From contig CM040450.1 in the NCBI GenBank assembly GCA_022749755.1, positions 13,600,913 to 13,664,912 on the forward strand: a stretch of 64,000 nucleotides of DNA, in the 5' to 3' direction. A program made the translations under genes and the position numbers. Below are positions 49,506 to 62,900 of this stretch, one piece after another. The notes under the pieces were generated by a model. It did no database searches, was not told the DNA's origin, and worked only from the letters and a program-made list of their open reading frames with translations. Source of the DNA: Azadirachta indica. Taxonomy: Eukaryota; Streptophyta; Magnoliopsida; Sapindales; Meliaceae. The number at the start of each line of letters is the position of its first letter. Positions within the stretch are counted from its first letter, which is position 1.

Positions 49506-50486
49506 TCACATCAGGCTCCATTGATTTTTCTCCCCGTTCCGCTTCTCCACTCTATTACTCGACGCTTTATTACTACTACCATTTCTCTCCGTTTCCTGGT
49601 ACTTCCCGGGACCAGACGGCGTCGATCTCCCGTTGAGAATCTCATGCCTCAAATCCTCCACAGCTTTCTGCAGTAACCCGTTCTCCGCTTGCAAAAACTC
49701 CAATTGCCTCTTCATCTTAAAGCAAATCTCCGCCACGTCAGCTTTAGTTGACGTGTCCTGTCCTGCCAGGTGCTTACTTGTGTTTTTTAATTTTGAATCC
49801 CCGCCGTCCACGTGTTCGATTCCGATTTTGTTCATCACCAAAAACGGTATCTTCTTAAAATTAATCCCAGCCGTTGATTCGCTGTTGATCTCAGTTGGAA
49901 CCCTGACTCCCCACCGGAAATTCACCACCGCGCGTGACCTGAGTGGAAACGATGTCCTCGCCGCCATCTCCAAACCGGAGAAGAGTCCGGCGAACTCCCC
50001 CGCGGCTCGCGATGGTAAGACGGTGATTTTCTTTAACATCGGGGAATCCACAACTTCAATAGACGCGTCTTCGTCCGAAACGCTTCCGTTTTGACTCTTC
50101 AGTAGCGGCTTATCAAAAACCGAAGAAGACTGCGATTTCTTGAGGGAAAAATCCCCAAACTGCGGCTTGAAATGAAGCATAAAGCTAGGGTTTCCCCGTC
50201 CCAGCAAATTGAACTCGGCGCTCATCAGCATCGAGCTACAGATCGGCGAACCGAACGGCCCAGTCCCAGTTTTCACAATCAGAGAAAACGGATTCCACGT
50301 TTCGTTCGGACGGTAGGCGATCTTGATTGACGGCCCTGATTCGAAGAAGGTAGACAGATTCAGAGTCAGCTCCTTGGACTCACCGGCCACAATCCCCGAC
50401 TGAAAAGGTAAGCCCATAATTGATAAAGGAACTTTAGCTCTCAATAGCGGCTTTTGATCTTCACGGAATTTCAACGAAGCTTTCAT
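49506..50486 (-). CDS. Conserved plant protein of unknown function, intronless, 326 residues
   Basis: One open frame begins at MKASLKFREDQKPLLRAKVP. Residues 1-120 are rich in alternating hydrophobic and polar residues with many Gly and Phe (GLPFQSGIVAG, LTLNLSTFFESGPS, FMLHFKPQFGDFSL), which could form beta strands, possibly an envelope beta-barrel; this is weak inference. A conserved basic and aromatic part follows (RTSFPLRSRAVVNFRWGVRV, residues about 190-210). At about 248-285 there is a coiled coil (ICFKMKRQLEFLQAENGLLQ, KAVEDLRHEI). The tail is polar (Ser/Asn/Lys). I recall close homologues in other plants that are annotated only as hypothetical or uncharacterised. No signal peptide is apparent. 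The 577-bp gap on the right of the SANT-bromodomain gene start gives the two minus-strand genes a head-to-tail arrangement. Confidence 0.8.
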   Translation of the reverse strand: MKASLKFREDQKPLLRAKVPLSIMGLPFQSGIVAGESKELTLNLSTFFESGPSIKIAYRPNETWNPFSLIVKTGTGPFGSPICSSMLMSAEFNLLGRGNPSFMLHFKPQFGDFSLKKSQSSSVFDKPLLKSQNGSVSDEDASIEVVDSPMLKKITVLPSRAAGEFAGLFSGLEMAARTSFPLRSRAVVNFRWGVRVPTEINSESTAGINFKKIPFLVMNKIGIEHVDGGDSKLKNTSKHLAGQDTSTKADVAEICFKMKRQLEFLQAENGLLQKAVEDLRHEILNGRSTPSGPGKYQETERNGSSNKASSNRVEKRNGEKNQWSLM

Positions 50487-53400
50487 TCTTATTAATATCT
50501 TCTTTTCTGGAGCTGAAATTGAGAGTGGAGAGTGAAATGGAGTCCAGACAATTGCTTATTTTATCTGGGAAATTGGGGGATTTTTGAAAATGGGGGTCTG
50601 ATAAATGGAAGCGCAGATTCCGCCATTTTTTGGCTCGATTTGGGCGTTTTGGGGGTTTCAGTTTCAGTGTATAGTTCGGATTCTGTCGGTCTTATGAGTC
50701 ACCTGGGTCCGCCTGCTTTTTGGCACAACAAGTTTTTCGAAATTACGGAGGAGGGGATTGGTTCTTGTAGTAATATATGTGAAAACTAGAGGGTGAAGTT
50801 GAAAGAATGGATGAGTTGGTGACGGATGGCAGTGCAGGAACGGTTTCTTTATTTTTGAATTTTTGAAATTTAAAAATTTTATTGAATTATGTTGCGGGTT
50901 AATAACGTATGGGTCCTTGTGTTTATGGTAGTGTTTAATTTTTAAATAAAACTTGAACATTTAAATTTTAAATAATAGTATTTATTTTTGCATTTCATAA
51001 TATTTAAAAAAGTATCTAAAATTAGTGGTGTGACATATTATAGTCTTGTACAATTAGATAAATTTGATATTATAAGTACAAATAAAATTCATAAAAGTAT
51101 TTTTATAATTGCTATTAAATAAATTTATTCACATATTACCTATTGTCTATTTTTATAGATGGTAACACTACACTATGGACTTATTTGATATAAAATTGAT
51201 AAATATATTCTTATTTGAAACTATATAAAAAATTGGAGTACAAATGTTGTTATCCCGAATTATACTGTTGACTCCTCCTGATTTAGTTTTGCACTGTTGG
51301 CATTCGCTAGGTTCAGTACTCACGATTTTCCCGTGGCTGCGGAGGATTTTTCCCCCGCGATATATCAAAAGTAATGGATAATAAAATAATTTTTTTTATT
51401 AATTGAAAGGATTTTTTTAGTTCCAAAATTTTTTTCAAATATCTAAACGTTATTTTGTTACTGTCGCGGAATTTTGAACTTTTTATTTGTAAAATTTTTC
51501 CAACTTTTTAAAATATAAAATTATTTAAAACATTTATACGTTATTTTAAAATTTAATTTATAAAAATTCTACTAATAAAAAAATTATTTCGAAAATTTGT
51601 GTATAAAAATTTATACCAAACGGAGTATTTACGCTTATCAATAATTCATGTGTTAGATATTTTTAGCGGGTATGTTCTCTTCACGTTCAACCAGAGTCTT
51701 AAGTTTTTAAGTGCTCGTACTACTGCCTTCAACATCATCAAAGGCGTCTCATTCAGACCTCAAGCTAAGTGATGTCTCCGGAAACCATCCCACTTTTTCG
51801 GCTAATTTTCTACTCAACGATTTCGACTTAATTTATTTGTCACTTCATCTAAAGCCAAAATTTGGTGCAAACACACAATACAATGATATTTATTGAACTT
51901 GTTGATTTAAGTTGCTTGGTTGATTCTTACTCTATTTTTAACTTGAAACTTAGTCACGTGAGTCACATCATAAACAGTCATATATACTAATTAGGTTGTT
52001 GGCTATTAGAATGAAAGATCTGGGATAACTTTTCAGGTTTTATACAGCGATTATGAATTATTAAATTATCAACTATGTTTCATAATTTTTATATGGAAAA
52101 TAGCTATTACCCCCGTAAGGTTTAGACTAACTACTCATTTCTCCCCTAGAGTTTGAGAAATATTCATTACCCCCCTCTATTTATTTTTCTTCCAACTTTG
52201 CCATTATCTAAACTAATTTGAACCGTTAAATTGAACTAACAAATTGAACCATACCTGATCTATCAAACCAAACCATTATTTTAAAATTCAAATATATATA
52301 TATATATATTTTATAATTTTTAGTTTAAAATAATTTAAATTCAATATTAAAATTACATATATGCAATTTATGTTATTAAATAATTGTTAAACAATAACAA
52401 TTATATGTAGAAGTTAAATATGTTTCTTTAAAATTTTACAAAATTTTTTAAAAAAAAGTATGTCTATAATCAAACTTATATTATAAAAATTTAAAAAATT
52501 AAATAATAAGAATTATACGTAAAAGCTCAGTGTATATTTTTGAAACTTTCAAAATTAACTTTTTTAATTATAAATTTTAATTATTGTAATTAAATAATAA
52601 TTTTTAGTAATTTTATTTTTTAATTATAAATTTTAATTTAGAAATAATTTTTATAATTTCTAAAATTATAATTAAAAAAAATTGTAAAAAATTATTTGTA
52701 AATTAAAATTATAATTAAAAAATTATTTTAAGTTAAAATTATAATTCAAAATTATTTTAAGTTAAAATTATTATGAAATTAATAGATAAATCATGTTTAA
52801 AATAAGTTAATAATTAAAATTACATAGCATAATTTTAATTATTAAATTTGAGTCATTTCTAACAAGTAAATTGAATTATAAACAATTTATTTTTAAAAAT
52901 TTAATTTTAAAAGTTTCAAAAAATTTATATAATTTTTACATATAATTATTATTATTAAAATTTTAAATTCCTAAAATATCAATTTGATTATAAATATAAT
53001 TATTTTTTTAAAAAAATTTAAAACTTTAGAAAATATTTTTAACTTTTATATATAATTCTATTACTTGATAATTAGTTAATAATATAAATTATATATACGT
53101 ACATTTTAGTTATTAAATCTAATTCTTTTAAACTAAAAAATTGCAAATTATCATATATATTTGAATTTTAGAACAATAATTTAGTTTAGCGGTTTAAGTA
53201 GGATTCGGTTTGTTGGCTCAAATTCAGTCTAATTTGACAGTTCAAACTGGTTTAGATAAAGGTAAAGTAAGAAAAAAAATAAATAGAGGGGTTTAATGGA
53301 TATTTCTCAAACTTTAGAGAGAAAATTGATAGTTAGCCCAAACTTTAAGGGGGTAATGGATATTTTACTATTTTTATGTTAAATACGTTAATTTTATAAA

Positions 53401-53600
53401 ATTTTAAAAATATACAATATAAGAGTTATAAAATCACAGTTATATCCTAACTGAACACTAACATTTAGAGGGATTATTAATAATATTAATTGCCAATGCT
53501 TTAGGCAATTAGCATGAAAAATACCTTTTTTTTAAAAAATGAAAATATAAAAGAAAAAGCAGCAATAAAAAATACATATATAATTACATTCCTGAGCGCA
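50487..53600. other. Intergenic: promoter of the 49506-50486 gene, AT-rich DNA and a large fold-back element
   Basis: Positions 50487 to about 50800 are GC-richer and should hold leader and promoter of the minus-strand gene. 51200-51370 is a locally GC-richer patch with no coding meaning that I can see. The fold-back element at 52095-53375 is listed separately. Nothing else was recognised. Confidence 0.5.
52095..53375. mobile_element. Large fold-back DNA element with inverted arms of about 210-230 bp
   Basis: The left arm begins near 52095 (AAAATAGCTATTACCCCC, then TTTAGACTAACTACTCATTT). The right arm ends near 53375 and is its inverse (AACTTTAAGGGGGTAATGGA, then TATTTTACTA). Matching landmarks in both arms, read inward: CTCTATTTATTTTT, TTATCTAAAC..(A)GTTTGAAC, and AAAATTCAAATATAT. 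The interior of about 830 bp is extremely AT-rich and has no open frame. The candidate target-site duplication is TTTTTATAT on the left and TTTTTATGT on the right, 8 of 9 identical, which would fit a Mutator-type element. The long inverted arms and lack of a transposase mark it as non-autonomous. Confidence 0.8.
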
Positions 53601-54072
53601 AGTCCTCCCAGGGGTGCAGATACACACGACGTTCAAGAAAAGATCTAAACCGTCAAATCCTACGAAACTATTCACAACCGTCGGATCAAGTAGTATCCAG
53701 AACCGCTCGGTTGAAAAAAAACACGGAGGGAGAGAAAGTACAAGACAAACGGAAAGAGCGAAGGGACCCAAACAGAAAACCTTTTACTCACTTCGTTTTC
53801 CGGATCTGAGCGACTCGCTCGTCGGACCCGTATCCTTAAACCCGACTGAAAACCCTAAAACCTCCGCCGCAAAACGGGGCTTTTCTTCGTTGCGTGTTGT
53901 ATTCATACACAAAATAAGATATTATTTTTTGAATATCATTTTTTTCTTTTTTTTTTTCGGTTTGTTTTGTTTGTTCGGGCGTAGCGGCTGATTTATTTGG
54001 CATTTTTACGTGTACGATCGGGCGGAGGTCAGAGGATTAGAAAGTGGAAGCGCGGAGGTCATGTTTGGTCAG
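53600..54072 (+). promoter_or_regulatory. Promoter and first, non-coding leader exon of PIE1
   Basis: A GC-richer stretch (about 53600-54070) directly precedes a leader splice donor (GTCAG|GTTTGT at 54073). Pyrimidine-rich runs and CCTAAAACC motifs are like other plant leaders. The exact transcription start is not visible. The open frame that crosses this stretch from 53614 has no protein-like composition. Confidence 0.45.
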
Positions 54073-56943
54073 GTTTGTGTTTGGATTTTTTTCTGTCACG
54101 TTTGGTTTGTTAGAAAGCGCGAGAAAATGAGGGAAAGATGCGTGGAAGTTGTGAGTTTTGTTGGTTGTTTGTGAATGTTTTGGTAATGGAATGCAAAAGT
54201 TCTTAAGTTTTTACTTTTTTTAAAAATATATATTTTATATTTTTGGAGCTTAATATTGCTGCTTTAGTTAATGAGTTTTATTTTGTTTTCGTTTATTCTT
54301 CTTTTTTGTGTTTTTGAATTCTTTGTTTTCGTTTATTCTTCTTTTTTGTGTTTTTGAATTCTGATAACAAGTGCGAAGCAAATTATGAGGTTGCTAGAAG
54401 AGATGAACTGGTGTGTTTTTTTAAATTGAATATTCTCTGAGGGAAATGAGTTTGCTTTTCTGTTTTATTATCTTCTTGAAAGTCTTTTTCTTGATTTTGA
54501 GAGCTGAAATTTTGGTAATTTCTCCTTTCAATGGCAAGGAAAGTGCTCCCAGCATGCAAGTAAAAATGACTTCACTTTTTTATTAACAATAATTATTAGC
54601 AAATTTAGAGAGAACAGTCCATTTTCACCTGAAGTACAAGCTTTTTACTTAAGGGTCAACAATGGGCAATTTGGGTTTGAGATAGTTTTATAATGTGCTA
54701 ATTTGTAGAATGTGGATTTGTATATAATATGCTGATTGAATTTTTTCTTGAAAATTGTCTTTTTTGGTTTTGAGTTGGCTGGCATGAATGTATTTATCTT
54801 CATGCTTTGCATGTTCTCATAATTTAAGTTTCTAACTATTTTGATTATGTGACACTTCTGTAATTTACATTTATAAACAAGTTGATGTTTGTGTTTTTGG
54901 AATTGCAACAACTTGTCGATCAGTTGATAAAGCAGACTTAGTAGATATAAAGTATATTTGTTGAGGAAAGATGATATTGCTCCTTCAGGCGCTAGATTTT
55001 CAGGTCATATCCAATGGTATTGTATGGCCAATTGATGGCAAACTAAAGGATCGGTAGGTTGAAGAGACATTTAATAATTACTCTGTAGAAATGACATCTA
55101 GGAGTATGGTGATTATGGGGGAAGTATTGGTTATTACTTGATCGTGGAGCAAATTTAACTGATAGATGAACAGAATGTGACAGACATTCATAGAATTCTA
55201 TAGACAAAATTGCTCACTCTTTGTTAGCAGTGTTTGAATATTGGACGGGAATCATCTCATACTGTTACACCTCAAGTTTGGAACATGATTCTGGCTGGTA
55301 TTTGTAAAACTTATATTAAAGATATAGTCAGGTGCCTGGTGAGGTTAATGACTCAATTAGACCCTCGAATGATTTTAGGCAGGTGACCTCAGGATTTAGC
55401 TAAAGCAGTAAAGGTTAGAGCAGGATAATTTTCGATATCATGTTCAATAACTCTCAGATGCATGCTGCATGATCCAGGCGAGTCAATGCCAGCCAGTTGC
55501 TTGGCTAGGGTCTTTGGTTGAGGTCTTCTGTTTTTAAGAAAAGCACCTGACTAATTTAAGGGCCGTAATTTTTGAAGGCAGAGCCACAGAGAGAATCCCT
55601 GCCCTGCATCTTGGATATTGAATGAAATTTATTTAATTCTAAAATGTATTATTGCCTTGTTTGCATGGCTCAAAAGGAGAGAAGAGTATTCTGGATTCCT
55701 TTATCTCATTTGAACTTTAGGCGTTTGAAACTGGATATGCTCAAACTATACATCAACTTATTAGGGTAGGTGGGCTGCTTGAATTAAAATTGTTTACACT
55801 GATTGAATTTGTTGGATAGAAAATATAGCAAATCTTGCGATGATTATTTTTCTGAATTTGATATTCTTGTTGTCCATGGCACATTATGTCCCTGGGAACT
55901 TGCTGTCTTGGGGAGTTCTTTTCCTCGAGTTAGTTTGGTGAATTTGTGCTTTTCATAAAGAAAAACTGCAACTTTGAAGCTGTCAGCATGAAAGTGTTGT
56001 TTGAGGGGCTGTTTGTTCATAGTGTTTCTATTTTGGTGTTTATTCCATTCTTCATTCAGTAAAGTCCTACCAAACATGAATACTCAAAAAATGTATGTAA
56101 GTCTGTATGCTAAATATCAGAGCTTTCTATGAAACTATAGTATCCATTCGGTGCCAATTCGCTTAAACAATGCAGTCTTTGCTGAATTCATGTTAGATGA
56201 CGGTAATGTCTGAATAGGTCTTCAGCAGGCTCTACTCCTTTTTCGTACTATTTTATCTATTTGCTGATGAATTTTAAAAACATTTCAATCTTAGTAGTTA
56301 ATGGATGCAATTCATGTCACTTAATTAGTTTTACCAAGAATTTTTAAATATGCATGAGATCTGATTTTTATTTGGTATGGACAATTAATTTCTTATTTGC
56401 ATTCTTGCACTTGATAGCTCAACTTATCAGAATAGCAGACTGAATGATTGTTAAATCAACTATTGTGCCTCTCTTTTGCTTTGCTTCTAACTAGAGTTTC
56501 AAAAGTTAGGAAGGACACATTGCCATATAGTTGGGATATTGATATTAGAGTGATTTTTATTTATGTCTACTGGCAACATAAGTGATGTTGTGGTTTACTT
56601 GGTTATTTCTTTTTGGCTTCCTGTAAGAGTTGATTGCAGATTTCTTTCTTTGTGTTTTAAATAAATTAAGGTTCTCCAAAAGTACAATTAGAGTTGACTG
56701 AAACTTGTGGCTGCATTGATATCTCAATGTTTTTCTCTCTTTTGTGGCTTTTTTGTTTTTGTTGAACCAAATCATAAATAGAGCTTAAGGAATATGTAAT
56801 GATCCCTTTTCATGGATAACCGGTCCACTTTCTTTTCTTTCTTCTGAATAAAATATCTTGCTTAGGACAAAAAAAGAGAAAAATATTCTGATTGGTTGGC
56901 TTTGTGTTATGTGCAGATATTCCACGTTTCAATCATGATATAA
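54061..56943 (+). promoter_or_regulatory. Leader intron and spliced upstream open reading frame of PIE1
   Basis: If the leader is spliced from 54072 to 56917 (CAG|GTTTGT ... GTGCAG|ATATTCC), an ATG at 54061 reads MFGQ across the junction into IFHVSIMI and stops at TAA 56941-56943, 15 bp before the main ATG. That makes a 12-codon upstream frame created by splicing. The intron, about 2.84 kb, has no gene inside that I can support. Confidence 0.35.
54282..54361. repeat. Perfect 40-bp tandem duplication in the PIE1 leader intron
   Basis: The segment starting TTTGTTTTCGTTTATTCTTC occurs twice head to tail with a period of exactly 40 bp and no mismatch inside. It is likely a recent duplication and a possible length polymorphism. 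Confidence 0.95.
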
Positions 56944-56958
56944 GTATCACAAGAGATA

Positions 56959-59900
56959 ATGGCATCAAAAGGTCCCAGGTCTAAGCTTGATCATGAAACA
57001 AGAGCAAGGCGCCAAAAGGTTAGTTTGTAAAATTTTACAGCTTGGTATTCTATTGGTTATCATTGCCTTGGTGTAAAGAAATTAGCATTTCTGCATTAGG
57101 GTTGTTGGCCCTTGTATTCTTACTATGTGCTCTGCTCTGTCTCTGTGTGTATGTTTCATTGTCCATCATGATGAGAAGCCTGTTGCATGTGGGATACATA
57201 TTCCTCTCCTTTAATCATCTGGCATCAAATTTTTTGTGTTCCAATATGAACTTCTTTATCAATAACAAGGATAATTTCTTTTCTACGTGCTTTAAGCAAT
57301 TGTAAAATGCTGTAGCTTCTAAGAAATTTAATGGGTTGACGTGTACCTATAGTTTTTCTACACAAACTCATTGATTCTGTGATGGCAATTTGGTCTTAGG
57401 CACTTGAAGCACCCAGGGAACCGCGTCGCCCTAAAACTCACTGGGATCATGTTCTAGAAGAGATGGTCTGGTTGTCCAAGGTGACTAGTTTGCACTTTAA
57501 TGATTGATCTTCCTTTTGGAGCCAACTGCTTTTGAATTTAGCTCTCTGTTATGTGCTCCATATCATGACAATTTTTTACAGTAGATTGAGCTGTGAAAAG
57601 AAGGTATAATGACGGTTCATATTTCTTCACTGCTAAAAAGAGATTTTTGTGGCAGGACTTTGAGTCAGAGAGAAAATGGAAATTGGCTCAGGCAAAGAAG
57701 GTGGCTTTGAGAGCAAGCAGGGGCATGGTGGATCCGGCCACCAGGGGAGAAAAGAAACTAAAGGTTCTTCTCTTTGCGCCTGGAATCGCAAGTTCCTTTT
57801 CCACGCATTACTATTGAAGGATATGAACTTAGAAAACTAAAATTTCTTAAATTAAAGTTATTTTCATACGCTTTTTTTCGTTAAAATTGGCTTTCCATTC
57901 TCATTAGGAAGAAGAGCAACGGTTACGGAAAGTAGCAGTTAACATTTCAAAGGATGTGAAGAAATTCTGGACAAAGATAGAGAAGCTGGCAAGTCATGGA
58001 TAACAAGTTGATTTTCCATTGAACTTCTATGATTTCTCTTTCATTGGTCTATCTGAAACCTTTTAAAATGCATGATATTGTAATTCCAGGTGCTGTACAA
58101 GCATCAGATGGAGCTTGACGAGAGAAAGAAAAAAGCACTTGATAAACAACTGGAGTTTCTTCTAGGCCAAACAGAGAGGTAGAACGATTTCCTGGAAAAC
58201 AAATAACAAACTCTTTGGAGCTGGTTAACAGGTGCACTGACATATTGTGTTGATACTTTAGGTACTCTACAATGTTAGCTGAAAATCTAGTGGACTCGCA
58301 CAAACTAGTGCAACAGTCTCCCGTGGAGGAACAACCTAAAATTGAATACAAAGAAGTAGATGAAAAAAGTGCTGAAGAAAATTCGGGATTTAATCTTGGT
58401 ATGCAGAATACTGTAATTATTCATCATTAATTGGTTGCTTTGCAGAATTGGCACGCTATCTTCGCTTAAACTGTTCTTACTTTTGTTGCAGAAGCTCAGT
58501 TAGATGTTGCAGACATGGATGACGATTACGATGTTCAATCTGAAGATGAATCAGTGTGTTCTTCTTTTCTTTATTTCTTCAGTGCTGGTTGCTCTAAACT
58601 TCAATGTTTTCTTGGTCCCATGTAGTAATATAGATGTGAACCATGCAAAATTAAGTAGAATTTGGTTAAAATTTCCTCTAAACATCAACATTTTCTTGTT
58701 CCCATGTAGTAATATAGGTATAAAATAAGCAACGTTAAGTAAAATTTTCTGCCTTTACCACATATCTCTTACTGTTGCTTTCTGAGACCTAGGTATCTCA
58801 TTTGTAAGTTGTGTGAATCACTGAAATGCTAATTCTAATGATTGATTGGGTGATAGATGTTAAATTGTGGCAATCACCTGCTGCAACATTGTCTAGTTCA
58901 TGTTTTGTTCTGGAGAACAGGGTACTTGTAAATAGACGTAATGCAAAGTTGGTTAAAAAATCTGTTGTTGAGGAGTATGTGCTTTATATCCACATTATTT
59001 ATGAGGTACGGGTTGATAGTCTTCTGTTAATATTTATTTTTGTACTTTTTCATTTTTAACTGCTGGAAAGATTTCATAATATAATTAAGGAAATTCTCTT
59101 CTGATTGGCTTATTTAATGAGGCATCTGAAGTAGCTACTCATAAACATTTCCATTTATCAATTAGACATGAAGAGACATACTAGTTGTATGTATGATCAA
59201 TTACGGACCTCAAGTAATGCCATATAATCCTTTCTATGGATAGGTAGGCATCATAGTTCCACTTTTGGTCTGGTTACGGGCTCCTATTATCTAATTTTGT
59301 CTATGTTCCTTTTTCTGTTTCCCAAGGCAAGATTGCAGCTACTGCTTTAGATATTAGACTGCTATAAAGTACAGAACTATAATGACAATCCTTTATAGTC
59401 TTTTTATCTTAGCTTGAATGAGTGCTGACTTACAAAATTTTTCTTGCTTGATGATGTTGTTTTAGGAAGATGATGAGCACACGATTGAGGAAGATGAGGC
59501 TTTTATTACTGAAGAAGAAAGGAAAGAAGAGTTGGAAGCCTTACGTAGTGAAACAGATATTCCAATTGAGGAGTTGCTCAAACGCTATGCCATGGATAAA
59601 GGTGAACTATTATTGCAATTGTCCTATCTTTCTTCAAGAGTTGCTATTCTCCTACCCTCTCTGTTTTAACCATGTCATATTTACATTTGTGTTAAAAATC
59701 ACATTAAAGATAGAAATGTTACACTTTAGTAGTGCATGTAGAAATAGTCTCTTTCTGTATATGGGTAGCACTCCTTTTAGATATGTCTTGTAATTAATTT
59801 GATCAATATAAGTATTTTCAGTTAGCAGAGAAAGTAGTCCTGAGATGGGTGAAGATGAAGTTGAGCCAACCATGGTGGAAGAAGATCATGCCAAGGGTAA

Positions 59901-62900
59901 GAAGCTGCTAAGGATTAAATTATTTATTGGGAATGGGGAACTATGCCTGAGATGGTCAAGGGTTCTATGTTCCGCAGGCAAAGAAAATGGAAATGGTCTT
60001 CCTGTTGGGAGTGAGGTCAACACAAGCAGCTCTCATGTTCGTCGTTGTGTAAGTTGTATGTGTTTATTGTTGCCGTTGTTGGCTTGTGAAGCAAGTTCAG
60101 GACTCAAGATGATATTTCTAATCTAATTGCAGGATGAAAGTAATGGTGCCTTGCCCATGTCAGAAAACCATTCGTTAGAAATTGAGCAATTGAAAAATTC
60201 ATCTGATGTTTCTGGGGCCTCAACCAAAAAGCATGCGTTGTATGACTTTAGTGATGAACAGGTAAAACCGCATCTTTACACATATTTACTTTCCCCTTTT
60301 TTCTTCTCTTGTTTCTATTTAGATTGGTATGTTTGTTTTATGTAGAAAGGTTTACATTTGATTTCATCGTTTTTCTTTTCTCTTTTATTGTGATCATGTT
60401 TTGACCCCACTTCCTGATTCATTTCATTTTTTTCCCCTTTTTTTGCCCTTTTCAGCATATGTCAATGTCAATGGTTTATTTTTATATTCTGGTTTTTTCG
60501 TTTTTTATGGTGTAAAAGTATTGAGATGCTTTCTGACTTGTCTCAAACTATGTAGGAAGATGGTGATTTTGTTGTTGCTACTGGAGAAGACAAGGTATGT
60601 AATTTGGTCACATGTTGACTTCTTTATTGCCAACAATATGGTGTTTTCATTTTATTATTTTGTCAAGAAGGCAGTTTCTTTGGACTGCTAAGGTATCTGG
60701 TAATATTGTGATGCTGTTTTCCCTTTAACTGCTGACTTTTGTAGTAAAGAGTGATAAATTACTGGTGTGTATGTGAATCATGTGACTGGCTAGTCAGACC
60801 GAGTCTATTGCAAACTAGTTTGGCCACATGAATTTTCATTTGCCATTAACCTCTACATGCAGCAGTATTCGGCAATGATTTATCTCCAGTGACTTAGATA
60901 TTTATAAATGCTAGCTGTATTTCATTTAAATGTATACTCTTGTTTCCTTTCCTTGCTAGAGAAAAGTTGTGGGGTAAGATTGTTGGGAGAATGAGTACGG
61001 GGTTTCTTCTACAGAATTAACCATAAAGAAATATTTTAACAGCAGTGTGCTTCTATTGTTGCCAATTTCTTGGCATCCTTTTGTTTACTGAACTCTTGCA
61101 CTGGAGATCTAGGGTTTGGCCATGTCAACCTCCCAATTTTGTGCATATATACTGGGAGCTATTTCATTAAGAGTGAATTGTTACTTTTAGGATGCTTTTT
61201 CCAAGTTTATCTGGAAGCTTCTTCTTTGTGCACAGAGTGGCAGCTATAAATTTGCCATGATGAAATACAGGAACTTATTAGCATCTGACATTTATAATTA
61301 ACATTTTAGTACAAGATTCTGTTGGGCTATGTAATCATCACCTTCTATCTCATACCGGTGGTTTGCTGGAAATGGATAACTGAACTAGTGTATTATCTTT
61401 GAATGTTATATGTGATTCCTTACGGCTATGTTTATTCTCACTTTGGCATAAATGTCCAGGATGATGAGACAACCTTATCAGAAGAGGAGGAATTGGCAAA
61501 AGCAGATTCAAACAATCACATAGATGAGGTAAGGAAGTGTTACATTTCAGTCAAGCACATTGGATCTCTCTGCGTGTATAGACTTGTAAATTCTTTCCCG
61601 ATGTTTGCTTTTACTTGTAGTTTAGTTCCTCTAAATGAGGCGGCTATTTTTCAGATTGCATTACTGCAAAAGGAAAGTGAGATTCCGGTGGAAGAATTGC
61701 TAGCAAGGTATAGAAAGGTATGTTGCAGGATTGATTGTGCATGCTTATGATTTGGCTGTTTTACATAAAATATTGATAATCATCGTATCATTTACATCTT
61801 GCTATCAGGACTTGAACAACGATGAGATTTCAGAGGATGAGTCTGATTATGCCTCTGCCCTATCAGAGGACCTCTCTGCTTCTCCAGCGAATGAAGATGC
61901 TGAGTTGAAGCATCAGGAGAACTCTGTGGAAGCAAATGTTGATCCTCATGAAAGCCAACAGGTTATCCATCCCCTTACAGAAGAAGAAGAAGCTGGATCT
62001 GAGAAAAAGTCAGAAGATGGTAGAGAGAATCAGGATAGAATTGCTGATGCTGCTGCGGCAGCAAGATCTGCACAACCAACAGGAATTACATTCTCTACAA
62101 CTAAAGTGCGTACAAAGTTTCCTTTTCTTCTCAAGTTTTCCCTTCGTGAGTATCAGCATATTGGGTTGGATTGGCTTGTTACGATGTATGAGAAAAGATT
62201 GAATGGGATTCTAGCCGATGAAATGGGACTGGGGAAGACTATCATGACAATTGCTTTGCTTGCACACCTGGCATGTGAAAAGGGAATTTGGGGCCCACAT
62301 CTCATTGTGGTTCCAACTAGTGTCATGCTTAATTGGGAAACTGAGTTTCTTAAATGGTGTCCTGCCTTTAAAATACTGACTTACTTTGGCAGTGCAAAAG
62401 AGCGCAAATTTAAGAGGCAAGGTTGGTTGAAACCTAACTTCTTTCACGTATGCATCACAACTTACAGGCTTGTCATACAGGATTCTAAAGTCTTCAAGCG
62501 AAAGAAGTGGAAATACTTGATTTTGGATGAAGCTCATTTGATTAAGAACTGGAAGTCTCAAAGATGGCAAACTCTTTTAAACTTCAATTCTAAACGGCGT
62601 ATTTTATTGACTGGTACCCCACTGCAAAATGATCTCATGGAACTCTGGTCATTGATGCATTTCTTGATGCCCCACATTTTTCAGTCTCATCAGGAATTTA
62701 AGGATTGGTTTTGCAATCCAATATCTGGAATGGTAGAGGGTCAAGAAAAAGTGAACAAGGAAGTTGTTGATCGCTTGCATAATGTTCTTCGTCCATTCCT
62801 ACTCCGTCGATTGAAGAGGGATGTGGAGAAGCAACTGCCCATGAAGCATGAGCATGTCATATATTGCAGACTCTCAAAGAGGCAGCGTAATTTATACGAA

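Noticed and set aside
53614..53991. 125-codon plus-strand frame in front of PIE1
   Set aside because: It ends in a low-complexity Phe run and overlaps the expected promoter and leader; no family similarity.
55979..55996. TGAAGCTGTCAGCATGA in the PIE1 leader intron, close to miR167 (one mismatch in the first 17 nt)
   Set aside because: I saw no nearby partner arm that could form the hairpin of a miR167 precursor, so it is most likely chance.
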